64,000 bases of DNA from Ornithodoros turicata (taxonomy: Eukaryota; Arthropoda; Arachnida; Ixodida; Argasidae), in NCBI RefSeq assembly GCF_037126465.1, contig NC_088201.1:189250031-189314030 (forward strand), written 5' to 3'. This document shows, in pieces, positions 34,280 through 44,475 of the stretch. A model generated the notes under the pieces. The model was not told the origin of the DNA. It worked only from the letters and a program-made list of their open reading frames with translations, and made no database searches. The number at the start of each line of letters is the position of its first letter. Positions within the stretch are counted from its first letter, which is position 1. The position numbers and the translations under genes are program-made.

Positions 34280-34700
34280 ACCGTGAAAGGTTATTTATTT
34301 TATTTATTTATAAAATACTACAAACCCTGAAAGGGTCCATGTAGGAGGGGCACAGAAAGTCCAAAATAATTTACAAGAAGACACATATATCGCATTATGT
34401 AACCGCGTTTAAGCCTTTCACAAATGCCGTGACAGAGCGGTGTGAGATGTGAGTAGATGACAGAGAATTCCATTCTTCGACGGTTCAAGGAAAGAACGTG
34501 TGGCGTGTGGAGTGATATACTCCTGATTGATTCGAAATTGACCATTGAGTAATTGAAAAAGGAACTGGAGCCTGGTGGGTCTTTCTACGCTCTACCAGCG
34601 ATATTAAGCCACTCCGTGTGTAAAGAGGAGTAGCTGAGGTGAGACGATGTACTCTGCAATCGTACTCTGCAACGCCGCATTCGACCGTTTCGCCATCTGG
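34280..34700 (-). pseudogene. LINE 3' end (ORF2 terminus and A-rich tail)
   Basis: The minus strand reads LISLVERRKTHQAPVP, then YHSTRHTFFP, a stop, TVEEWNSLSSTHISHRS and FVKGLNAV. This is the SFFPRTxxxWNxLP ending of CR1/Jockey-type ORF2 proteins. After the stop it runs into TAGTATTTTATAAATAAATA and an A/T-rich tail near 34285. Only the last 120 residues or so remain, with at least one stop. Confidence 0.65.
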
Positions 34701-34914
34701 CGGAAAGAAGCTGAAACACAGGTATAGCCGTTTAGGCAGCGGCGATTTTTTAATTTTCACGATTTATCCGCAGAGAAACAGACCAAGCGGCATTATCGAC
34801 ATAAAATTTTGGGGCATAATACGTCTTCTAACACCTACTTTGGCTTTCCGACACTGTTCTAATTTATTTTATCTTTGTTACAAACCCCAAAGTTTATCTT
34901 GGCGAACCCTGTAC

Positions 34915-35539
34915 TTAACCTCGTGCCAGCAATAGCTGACATTTATGCCGACCTGCTTTTACGGAGAGAAACGTCACGCGTGTTAAGCTAATTAATAGGA
35001 ATTGGTATTTAAGGTGAGATGATGGGATGTTAGCCCAGTACCCGGACAGCTGGAGACAGAGACGGAACCAGCGGTGATCCCTGCGGGAAGTTTGGGTCAA
35101 GGCTTGACTCGCTTGCGGACCTCGGGTTTCTGCCAACAAGGAATCCCAACCGTTTTTTGAAGTGCATCCAGGTTGATACGTACACCTGGTTGGCGCTGGC
35201 GCCAGACCTCTTTCGGTCGACTTTACGTCGTTCACGTGCAAAGGCTGACCGCAAGGAATTCCATTTCGCCTTCGCAGCGGCAACTACAGACAACGAACGA
35301 CGTCGTAGGGCTGACAGACACCACTGGTACAGCTATGTAAACAATCACTTCCCTTTGACGCCGAGCTCAGTTGCAATTTCCGCAAAATTTCTTTCGCAAA
35401 TGTCTTTCTTGTAGTAGTCTTTGTGCCTTATTTGCCACAAGGGTGGCCGGTCCTCCACCCAAGAAATGAGGCCAGGTTCCATGTGCGAAGGAAAAGAGCT
35501 CCCCATTTTAACACACGCGCAACACAATGTCGTTGACAC
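34915..35539 (-). pseudogene. MADF/Myb-like DNA-binding protein, broken
   Basis: The two parts together look like one MADF domain. The first (35539-35345) has LISWVEDRPPLWQIRHKDYY and NFAEIATELGV. The second (35293-35030) has AAAKAKWNSLRSAFARERRK and YVSTWMHFKKRLGFL. The pieces are in different frames, separated by about 50 nt without clear splice signals, so a frameshift or non-canonical intron is needed. MADF proteins bind DNA and are the usual partner of PIF/Harbinger transposases, consistent with the transposase gene about 300 bp away on the same strand. Confidence 0.6.
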
Positions 35540-35580
35540 TTAAGTCGTGCAAAATAACTCACGTGCATCTGGCACAGCTG

Positions 35581-35751
35581 CTTGAGGAGCAAAGGCAGCT
35601 CAGGTACGCCCTTGAGCAGTCTAGGGCGAAAGAGTTGGAGCTCAGGGAGCGGCAGCTAGCTATTCGGGAGCGGCAGCTGGAGCTCCAAGAACGTGCTGCC
35701 CAAAGGGAGGAAGCACTTATAAACATGCTTACTGAAGCTTTACAAAAATGA
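35581..35751 (+). CDS. Coiled-coil C-terminal exon, Harbinger accessory-like
   Basis: After a possible acceptor (CATCTGGCACAG at 35569-35580) the plus strand encodes a charged heptad-rich helix (LEEQRQLRYALEQSRAKELE, LRERQLAIRERQLELQERAA) and stops at 35749-35751. AATAAA follows at 35764. Such helices end the Myb/MADF accessory proteins of Harbinger elements. Odd: it points away from the MADF fragment, which lies on the opposite strand just next to it. An inversion could have split one gene. Confidence 0.45.
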   Translation, partial: LEEQRQLRYALEQSRAKELELRERQLAIRERQLELQERAAQREEALINMLTEALQK

Positions 35752-35851
35752 GATACAACAACGAAATAAAAAAAAAAGCTTTAGTATGCAACTTGTGTCA
35801 TATATTTAACCTTGAGCTCGCAAGAGCTCACATTACCACAGTCATATTGTC

Positions 35852-37630
35852 CTAGTGTTCTTTCCTGTGTGGAGCATTCTTCCAGAAGTACTTCGTTAGT
35901 GCGCCCCTCACTTGATCACCTCTACTGCTGCACACGTCCGTGTTGTGCGAAGGCTGGCCGTAATGGCCGTCGACAATCTGTGCCTCTTGCAGCCACTGTT
36001 GCTCTACACTGTCTTTCAGGGCTTCACAAATATTGTTCAATGTGCAAGCAGCACGGATAGCACGTTTTGCTGTTGGAATTCGGCATTCCATGTGCTTCAT
36101 TATAAATCTAAAACGTGCTTTCAGTCGTCCATATGCGTTTTCAACAATGCGTCTTGTTTTTGAGGGATTGTAATTGAATGCTGCCTCGGGTGTGTCCTTC
36201 GATGCATTTGCAAATGGCTTCATCAAATTTGCAGTGAGCGGGAATGCCTGGTCACATAGTATTATCGGTGGGACAGGGGTTTCCTCAATGATAGTCACTG
36301 GTGAACGGAAATGATCACCATTAACAAGGGCACACAATCTGGAGCGCCCATACACATGCGCGTCGTGGCACCTCCCAGGGCTTCCCAGGTTGATGTACCT
36401 GAACCGATAGTGGTGATCCACTAACTCAAGGAGTATGATGCTGTACCTGCACGGAAAAAAAAGAGAGAGAGAGATTATGCGTTTAATGGCAATGGAAAAA
36501 AGAGCACAGATAAAACTGCATGTATATTGATTCGATAGGACGAGTAACAGTCAATTTGAAATGAGCCTGGGATGAAAAAAAAAACACTCTTAAAGGGGTT
36601 GGGAGTTTCATAAACGTGACTCTACACCATGGTCCCATTGTACTGCATGCCAAGACACTGATGAAAAAATAATTATTCTTCTACGTAGGGAATTGTCTCA
36701 GAACAAGAGCCATCAATATTTCGAACGGAGACTGTTCCGTTTCCTCACTGGCAGCAGCTCGGGCTGCGATGTCAGAGCAGCATAAGTGAGTTTCGGTATC
36801 AGCGATGCCAATTTTCTCTGCATCTATTATCCTCTTCGCCATGAAACTTTCAATGCTGCTTCACATCGATGCAACGAACAGTCCTTTGTATTTATCTGGG
36901 ATAACTTGTCGCAACCCTTTTAACTTCAAAGTCTTACAATTTACACACTGCTACACTTTAATCATTCTTTTTGTGCTGTAATCCTAGCACGTGATTGTAT
37001 AGTTTCAATCAGCCCTACATAGTAATTATCTGTGCACTCTACACACAGAGATGTGGTATTACAACACTAAATTGATAAAGAAAGGTGCTACATAACTTAC
37101 CACCCCTTGTAGTTGTGGTAGTCAACTGCATGGAGCTTTGGGGGGGAGACGGGAAAGTGGCAGCCGTCCAGCACGCCGACAGCATGTGGAAAGCCGCTGA
37201 GAGCAAAGAACTTTCGCATATGTGACGCCATTTCCTCAGGACGCACCATGCGTAGCCACTCGCTTTTGAGGTGCTCAATCACTGCGCCACAAAACTCCCT
37301 GAATATTGTGTTCACTGTTGATCGACTAATGGCGGATAGATGAGCAATTGTCCTGTCCTCTGCTGTCGAGCACAGCCTGTAGAGACCGACAGCAACACGT
37401 TTCTCGAGCGATATTGCTCCTCGCATGTTCGTATCTTCACGCTCGAGGCTTCGTAGTGATTGAAGAAGGTACCGGAATGTACTTGGTGACACACGCAGGG
37501 CCTGCTTGAAATGGAGGTCCCCCAAATGCGGTAACGTGTCCTCGAACCACCTTTCGTTGCGTTCGAAGGCCCACCGTCTTCGATGCACTCTCCGAACGCA
37601 ATCTGCGATCACGGCGGCTATTGTGAACAT
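35852..37630 (-). CDS. PIF/Harbinger transposase (DDE_Tnp_4), two exons
   Basis: Exon 1 37101-37630 and exon 2 35852-36446, joined over a 654-nt GT-AG intron. The donor is GTAAGTT after AAGGGGTG; the acceptor is CCGTGCAG before GTACAGC. The join restores KGWYS in frame, giving 374 residues without a stop. The HTH-like N-terminal half includes ALRVSPSTFRYLLQSL and AISRSTVNTIFREFC. Catalytic residues are all present: Asp155 in GVLDGCHF, Asp in GSPGRCHDAHVYG, Glu in RRIVENAYGRLKARFR. It acts on element TIRs with TWA targets. A further open piece at 37667-37882 (minus) may be an upstream N-terminal exon. The apparently intact frame makes it one of the youngest genes here. Confidence 0.9.
36690..36755 (+). 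repeat. Dispersed TTGCCTCAGGAC element, diverged copy
   Basis: AATTGTCTCAGAACAAGAG, then CAATATTTCGAACGGAGACTG, in the intron of the Harbinger transposase. Family as at 32098. Confidence 0.6.
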
Positions 37631-38214
37631 GTTGGCATGTAGCTGGTCCTCAATGTGCCTTGAAATTCATGCCCTTGCCTCTATGTCCATACCTAGGTCG
37701 AAATGCATTTCGTCACGCATTTCGTTATGCTGCCGCCTAGCTCGCAAGTACAGCAGCGCCGATACAAGATGTTTCTTGCGTTCATCATCCATTCTTGGGG
37801 GATCGTCGCACATCGCAAACGCGGTCGCCATGTTCGCATGTAGATTTTGGATCTGCTTCATACTTGTTCTGGCATGTGGCACTTGGTTACAATTATTTAT
37901 TTTTGATCAGGCTAGTAAATTTTTTCCATCGTTTCTACAGAGACAAAACTCGTCTCATGGCATAAATAATTGTGAATTGCTTCATGGAGCGTCGAAGTTC
38001 CACCTCTTCTATCGTCGTCGCTATCATCCCTTAGTGACACTTACTTATCTCGTGTAGCAAGCACGTAGTAAAAGTGAACTTCGCTCGGGTGAAGTGCACT
38101 TCACGAAAATGACACTAAATTAGTACGTCTCACAGGGGTATAAGAATAGGACACACGTACCTAACACATCAGCATCTACTTTTTTACAATATTGTTGTAA
38201 AGTTGAACATCAAA

Positions 38215-38573
38215 CAAAGTACGTTAAGTGTGCTATAGAGGTAGTATATTGTATTCCATTAAAATGTGGGAAGAAATATGTTGGACAGACAACACGTTGC
38301 TTAAGCACAAGGCTAAGGGAACATAATCAAAATAGGTAAAGAATGGAAACAACACTAGGTGGGCACCTCGCACGGTGTAAAGGAAGTGAACCTGACTTAA
38401 ATAGCACGAAAGTTTTGTATCAAAATAAGAAACGAGGGGCGTTGTTATATTTGGAAGCCTTAACGATAAAGAAATTGGGGAACTTGTGTATAAGTGTGCC
38501 GTTTGTAACTTTGTCTGATAAGATAGAATGTTTTCTCACGTGGTGCTGTGGTAGTGTGGAGAGGAGGTATTAG
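38215..38573 (+). pseudogene. Penelope-like GIY-YIG endonuclease fragment
   Basis: Plus-strand frame VVYCIPLKCGKKYVGQTTR, RLREHNQN, a stop, GGHLARCKGSEPDLNSTKVL and EALTIKKLGNLCISVP. It has the GIY-YIG core (YxIP...KYVGQT), the downstream Arg and His, the His/Cys stretch and the conserved Glu (EA) of the Penelope endonuclease. One in-frame stop near 38337. The RT is absent. It belongs to the same class as the minus-strand element at 29298-30033 but is clearly a different copy. Confidence 0.75.
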
Positions 38574-39189
38574 GCGTAAAAGGAAGGTAGGTGACAGAAA
38601 TAAACTCATATGGTTGCAGTCAGTGCTCTGTGTCGTCGCTTTGTTTGTGTTCGTCTCGTCCCCTTTTTTACCTTCGCACTGGGATTTTATAGATTTTAAA
38701 ATGTCATACCAACCTGCCCAAGTTTTAACCTTGTAGCATCTACTTCTTGGACAACCGCAGCCAGAGTGCCAATACTGTCACGAGCCTCGAACAGTAATTC
38801 ACATTTTAATAGCATGTCCAGCATATGAGCAGTATCGTTTGACCCACTTTTCACCATTCTATCTTGCAGTAGCATTGCATCGCATATGCATTCGATTTCA
38901 TCTCGAGCTTTTGCTTGGCAATTAACCCGTAGTACCTCACGTGAATGTTTTAAGGTTTTTAGATTGTATCAAGATCTTAGAGTATATAAGTCTTTTAGTC
39001 ATCATTGGTGTTTTACTCTTTACAAGACACCTCTAGAGATAAGTTTTACATATATGCGTACATTTTAATGTTTTCCTGATTTTAAAGAAATCACCCATTA
39101 CATAATCCACAAATTTTTTTTTTTTTCATCAGTGACTCGGCGCTCTTTGGCCTAAGTAGCCCCTGCGCCAAAAACCTCAAACTACATAC
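38574..39189 (+). other. Non-coding; ends in a LINE 3' tail
   Basis: No gene in the first 450 bp. 39127-39198 (GTGACTCGGCGCTCTTTGG... CTGCGCCAAAAACCTC) is similar to the 3' tail of the LINE at 370-541, preceded by a T-rich run. Confidence 0.5.
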
Positions 39190-39910
39190 GTACATACTCC
39201 CGACTCCTTTAAGGGAGTAAACAAGTTGTCCTCCAGAAGGCTCCCTTTAGGAGTAAAAGTGAATGTTACACCTGCCAGAAGGAGTGAAAAACAAGGTGTC
39301 GCCCAGACTCCTTTAGGGGAGTAAACAGATTGCCCCCTATGACACTCCCTTTGGAAGTAAAAGTTACACCCACAAGGAGGAGTGTTACATTACACCATCT
39401 CCAGGGGGTATACATGACAACACTGAGAGGAGGCATCCTGGCACCATACAAGGGGGTCAGTTCAGCGCCCTGGTTTTGCATGTGCGTTACTCCCTTCGGA
39501 AGTTTCAAAACGGACTCAACATTATGCTCACACAGGTGTAACCAGTATCTCCAGTGGAGGGGTAGCATTAATGCCCTGTAGAAGTATGAATTCAGCACTG
39601 CAGGGGAGTGATTACACCACCCTCAATGGAGCTTGTGAAACTTCTACTTGAGGATTGACTGTAATAATATGCAGCGGAGTTCCGTGTAGACCATAAAAGG
39701 GAGTGTCTGAATAGCTCTCCAGTGGAGTTAATTGTACACACACTGGTGGAGTAACAGGAATGCCATGCAGTGGAATTATGTGAAACCCACAAGGAGGAGT
39801 TCAGGAAGTATTCCCCTGTGGAGTTAATTATATTCTCCCTGAGGGATTAACTACAATGCCAAACAGGGGAGTCCCAACAAACCCGCAAGGCGGTGTAACC
39901 TAGCCCAGGC
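39190..39910. repeat. Degenerate dyad array with CTCC/GGAG cores
   Basis: About 720 bp of loosely repeated units, spaced roughly 25-40 bp. Each is built around a short self-complementary core such as ACTCCTTTAAGGGAGT, CTCCCTTTAGGAGT or CTCCAGTGGAGTTAA, with AAACA/TTAC spacers. Spacing and sequence drift. Not coding. Confidence 0.75.
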
Positions 39911-39931
39911 CCTTTCTGTGTATATGTGATG

Positions 39932-40613
39932 TAAATGACGACATCTGGACAACTGCAAATGTGATAAAGAAACATACAAGCATTTATTGATGCGGTTCAA
40001 TCTATGGCACCGTTGAATGTCGATACTTACGCCATAGGTGATGCCACCAGGTGCTTCTTTTAGCAATTCCGGCAGGACCGTCCACACAGGTCCAGCTGTA
40101 CACTCTGAAATTGAGCCATGTTGAGGGCAACAGCCATGGCATTTTCACTATGCTTGATAACCCCGTTGTCAGCAGTTCCTACATGTGCAGGAAACTCCTT
40201 TAGGAACTTCTGTACGTGCTTGCATCTCAATGCTGCAGATATGGTAGCTCCGCCGTACTTCTCCACGGACCACTCCATCCAACTGTCTACTTGGCCGTTT
40301 GTGAGCCGATGAAACTCGCTATAAATCTAATGAATATGGAAGCATCCTGATAAGAAGATTACAGAGTATGTGAGCACCTAGAGTGTGGCGAACCGATGCA
40401 ACTTGCCTCACGCTCCACAGCCAGTGCCGGATATTCAGTGAGCACCTCAGCGACCGAGAGGACCTTCTCGCATTGTAGGTCCTCCTCACGGCATCCGCGA
40501 CAAGCTCGGAAAGTCTGTGGTCAAGTTGCTTGTGCATTTCTCTGACCATAAAAAGTTTGTGCTCTGCCAACGTAGCGTCGTTTTCAACTTGTTCTGAGGC
40601 AGGCCCCTGGAGC
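39932..40613 (-). pseudogene. Unclassified spliced or broken gene fragment
   Basis: Two minus-strand pieces look coding. One (40613-40319) is a helical, charged stretch: HKLFMVREMHKQLDHRLSE, LVADAVRRTYNARRSSRS. The other (40278-40060) reads WSVEKYGGATISAALRCKHV, FLKEFPAHVGTADNGVIKH. They are separated by a frame change or small intron. I do not recognise the family. The 5' part ends where the pogo-like terminus begins (40655), so it may be an element or gene interrupted by that insertion. Confidence 0.3.
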
Positions 40614-40654
40614 TGATGATGACAAAATAACAGTCATCAGCGATCAGACTTGTA

Positions 40655-42465
40655 CAGTAGAATCTCTTTAAGTGGAACTCCTAGAAAAGCAAGAATTGGT
40701 TCCACTTAACCATCAGTGCATCTTTTTACAGCTTAGCATTGAACAGTTATCGTTCATTTTGAATTCCTGATAAATGCTGCCATAAGCAGTATCAGGAGTC
40801 ATTATCTTTGCAACAGTGTGCAATGTATGTGGTTGGATTGTGATAAGTACATGAGTACTGGAAAGAAACAACTACTTTCTATTAACAAGATTTATTTACA
40901 AGTGCTTAAACTATGTCCATTTTGGGAAGTAGCATAGCTTATTTACATGTACACAGCTATGCTGTTAGCTGCAGAAGAAGTCATCCAAAGTGGTTTGCTT
41001 GGCTTTTAGAAAGCGTTTGGCCATTACAAAGTCAGTCATCTGACATAATGACGACATGTACGATTCACTACCGACTTCTGACACAAAAAACTTCCTAAGT
41101 GTATCAGCAGCTTTAAGGGCTTCATAACATGACACATTTTTCTGTTCTGGTTCGGCTTTATCCGCTTCACTGCAGTCTTCATCCGTAGAATATGAATCCA
41201 CCGCCTCTGCAATAATGTCCTCAAGCGTATCTTGGTGGCAAGTAGCTACACTGTTGTCAACTTCTATGTAGTCTGCCAGTGTCCCTCCTGTCGTTCCGGG
41301 AAGCTCTAGCACCAGTTCATTATCTTCTTCCACTGCCATTGACACTCTGTCCTCTTGGGAATAGAATCCTGCATGCTTGAAGCAATTGACTATGGTAGTT
41401 TGCTCCATATTTTTCCAGGCATGACACAGAAGATGCACAGCTCCAAGCAGGTCTATCTTGTAGCTTGAACCATTCTCCATGCACAGAATGGTCCTCTTGA
41501 GCAACATTTTTCTATACAGGGTCTTTACATTCTGTATGATCCCTTGATCAAGTGGCTGCAGCACACACGTCGTGTTTGGGGGCAGAAACTGGAGGTTGAT
41601 ACTTTTCAGGCCCTCAACTTTTTGGTGGGCAGGACAGTTGTCAATGATCAACAGTACTTGCCGATTTTCGCGTGTGAACTGCCTATCCAGTAGATGCAGC
41701 CACTCTTCAAAAATTGAAGAAGTCATCCATGCCTTCGAGTTAGATCGCAAGCTTCTCATGTGTTTAAAAGCAGTTTTTTTTTTTTTATCTTCCGATCACC
41801 AGCGGCACAAGTTTGTCAGATCCGTCCATGTTGGTCCCGAGCAGAACTGTTACGCTGTCCTTGCTGAGTTTGCCTCCACAGCAAGGTTCTCCCTTGAAAT
41901 GAAATGTCTTGTCTGGCAAAACTTTGAAGAAGAACCCAGTTTCATTCGCGTTGTATACGTCTTGAGGTTGATACTGTTAAGCAGCTCCCGCAAACGTCCA
42001 CTTTGCCAGTCCTCGCAAACTTCACGGGGAACATCCTTGCTTTCGCCTACCACAGACCGATAAACGAGTCCGTGGCGATTCTTAAATCTAGACAGCCACC
42101 CATCGCTAGCTGAGAAATCCGTGCAGTGGAGTTGCAAAGCAATATCTTGCGCCTTCTCCTTGATTATGGCACCTCTGAGTGGCAGCTTCGAGGCTCTGGC
42201 TTTCTTAATCCATAACAACAAAGCTTTTTCTATGTTTACGTGCTGTGCTGTGCGCATACGCTTACACGACGGCTTAAAAAGACTTGCGTCTCGTGACGCC
42301 AGAATGGTATCGTTTGACGACAGCAAGCACAACAACGTGCTTTTGGGAAGTCCATACCTCTTCATTGCTGCTGCCCTGGATAGCTTCCCACAGTTCACAG
42401 ATTCAATTATCTCGGATTTCTCGGCTAAAGTGAAAGTCCTCAGCTTGCGTGGCTTCGACATTTGA
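40655..42465 (-). mobile_element. pogo/Tigger-like transposon, right end not found
   Basis: The left terminus CAGTAGAATCTCTTTAAGTG is preceded by TA (40653-40654), with a subterminal inverse TTCCACTTAAC. It holds a minus-strand transposase gene. No matching inverse terminus was seen to 42900, so the 5' side seems truncated. Confidence 0.6.
40965..42461 (-). pseudogene. pogo/Tigger-like (CENP-B type) transposase
   Basis: Starts MSKPRKLRTFTLAEKSEIIE, a CENP-B-N HTH. Next is the Tc5/CENP-B second HTH (LLLWIKKARASKLPLRGAII, DGWLSRFKNRHGLVYR), then the DDE domain. A one-base shift near 41965 moves the frame into DVYNANETGFFFKVLPDKTF, where the usual NADETG has Asn for the first catalytic Asp. A 12-13 nt A-run (41774-41786 on plus as T) breaks it again. 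The rest is open: LLIIDNCPAHQK (second Asp) and LQPLDQGIIQNVK (third Asp). It ends with LKAKQTTLDDFFCS, the typical tail. Two frameshifts and a lost Asp make it inactive. Confidence 0.9.
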
Positions 42466-42629
42466 ATTCCGCAATGGCGTTACGGTGCAGGACGAATGGA
42501 AACTAAACACCGCCTTTCCGCTGCTTCCGAGGGTAGATGATCACGTGGCCAGAAGTCGATGGTTGTGTGAGCTGTACTCTGACACGCCAGACATAAACAC
42601 GGCAAGTGCGTGTGTTTGCCCTCATTGAC

Positions 42630-42900
42630 ACGTTGGTCATAACTTGCAAGGGGATACCACGGGCCAGGGTACGCTTCCCCGACAGGGTGGTCTGTACGTG
42701 CCTAGAGCAACATATTGTAACTCACGTAATCCAATGCTCTGATTTCGTTTACTGTACATAGTGTGAAATAAAGGAGTCTGTTCTCGAAGCGCGAAGTGTG
42801 AAGACGTGTTGTCTCGACTCTGCGTCCCTCGTCCAGATTGAGCCCTGGGCATAAGTGCCCTAAGACGATAACGAAGCTTCGTATTTCTTTTTATATGCAC
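42630..42900 (+). other. LTR-like remnant
   Basis: Compact non-coding block with GTGAAATAAAGGAGTCTG (AATAAA near 42768) followed by a TG-rich and GTCTCGACTCTGCGTCC stretch, resembling an R-U5 end. No TG...CA borders or target duplication can be fixed. Low certainty. Confidence 0.25.
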
Positions 42901-42903
42901 GAG

Positions 42904-43812
42904 TTACGCGTACGACGGTCTAGCAGCGGACGGTTTAGCAGACTGTGATTTCTGACTTTTTGCTTTTCCCACAGCCAGGAGGAATATATTGCTAAGCTTT
43001 GACCTATGTGTGACAGGAATGTTAGCAAATGTAACGTAGAAAACTGAAAGCTTTCCACGGAAGCCTCGTTTCATCCCAAGTGCATTTGCAACTTCGATAT
43101 CATCGGAGTACAAAAGACAGACAATGGAATTGGATTTGTTGACGCAAGTAACTGGGTGAGACGCTAAACGCCTACCGTCTATCAAGTCATGAAATATTCC
43201 AGCATTGCTGGGGACAAGCGGCAACCGAAAGTACTTTTGAAATGATGGGTGCTTCAATAGGTTTTCAAGTAGAGCTTTCATTTGGACATAATAAGCTCTA
43301 TCTCCGCAGGGAAGCTTGACTTCCGCCGCTGGGACATAAATTCCCTGGCGTTCATATAGGACCCTTCCGGAGCCATCATCCCGAAAATCTGACACATTTA
43401 GCTCCAAGCCTTCAATAGAAAATATCTGCTCAATGGTACTGACAACCGTATCTATCGCTACCTTGGGGCACCTATGCTGCGCTTCAGGCTTCCTGCAGAG
43501 ATCAGATAATAACAGTCTTGAGTCCTGGGGCTTGTCCGAACTAAACGAGGCCGGTATTTCCTCGTTGACTACAAGAACATCACGTGAAGGTGACAAACAC
43601 TGCTCTCTGCAAATCTCTTGCTGGAAGCAACAATCTTCAAGGTGATTCTTGTACCGAGCCAAAAACAGGAATCTTGTGCCGCATGCTGCGCACACTGGTG
43701 TGTACCCAGTGGGATGTGAGGCTTTGATGTGTTCACAAAATCGCGTATGGTTCCAAACCCTTTGCCAGTGGCCCGAAAGGAGAGAGGCCAAGCCATTGAA
43801 AACATAACACAA
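42904..43812 (-). CDS. CACTA-like element accessory protein (C2HC finger)
   Basis: A 302-residue minus-strand ORF. A C2HC finger at residues 41-61 (CAACGTRFLFLARYKNHLEDC) is followed by a linker and a conserved-looking C-terminal domain (VCLLYSDDIEVANALG, YVTFANIPVTHRSKLSN). Proteins of this build occur in metazoan transposons beside the tnp2-like transposase, and here it lies just downstream of one on the same strand. It probably assists transposition by binding nucleic acid; this is inference from context. No stop or frameshift is seen. An intron joining it to the upstream gene is possible. Confidence 0.65.
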   Translation of the reverse strand: MCYVFNGLASLLSGHWQRVWNHTRFCEHIKASHPTGYTPVCAACGTRFLFLARYKNHLEDCCFQQEICREQCLSPSRDVLVVNEEIPASFSSDKPQDSRLLLSDLCRKPEAQHRCPKVAIDTVVSTIEQIFSIEGLELNVSDFRDDGSGRVLYERQGIYVPAAEVKLPCGDRAYYVQMKALLENLLKHPSFQKYFRLPLVPSNAGIFHDLIDGRRLASHPVTCVNKSNSIVCLLYSDDIEVANALGMKRGFRGKLSVFYVTFANIPVTHRSKLSNIFLLAVGKAKSQKSQSAKPSAARPSYA

Positions 43813-44475
43813 CCAACATGGTATGTTACATTATGGCTGCAAACAATATCTGAGAAGTCCCAAACGATGCCCTAGAAGTACTCCTTCCGAAGTCTACCAA
43901 AAACCTTCAGTTTCTGCCGTGCCTGGCTCAGCTGTCCGATCCTGCCTCTTGTCTGCAGGTGACAGCCGCTGGAAGCGTTCTCGCCTTGCCAGCTGTGCTC
44001 TTGGCACGTGCCTCTCTTTCTCTTCAGTGTTGTCTTCCCACACACTTAACACAACATCCCCGCAACGTAAAATTTAGTGTGTTGTCCTTTCTCTAAATGA
44101 ATGTGTTTGGAAGGTTTTCAATTCTTGTGGGATACCATTGTACTGCTTTACGCAATCTTATGCCAACAGCAAGCTTCTTATGTGTAACAGTGCTTAGACC
44201 CATGCAAGTTAGGAGTCTGTATACTCTGCTCCATAGACTGTAAAAGCTGCTATAAAATGGGATTTTTTGCTGCTTCAAGAGCCACTACAGGCAGCTTCTT
44301 GTCACTTCGATTACTGACAGAAGTGTTTCCCGAAGCTTCCGGAACCCTCAGGGCAGACATTGGCCGTCATTGAAGGGAGACCAGAGGATCACGTGGCATG
44401 TATTGCTATGGGTCTTGACCCATGTACCCTCTGTGTTTTTCTTCAGGCATGAGTAACACAAAATATATAGTCAAA
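43813..44475. other. Spacer between CACTA-like genes
   Basis: About 660 bp with no coding support. Could be an intron or intergenic spacer of the element. Confidence 0.5.

Noticed and set aside
37506..38057. 183-residue plus-strand ORF
   Set aside because: Antisense shadow of the Harbinger transposase N-terminus; no independent motif.
39190..39910. CRISPR-like array
   Set aside because: Units are degenerate, spacing is irregular, there are no unique spacers or cas genes, and the DNA is eukaryotic.
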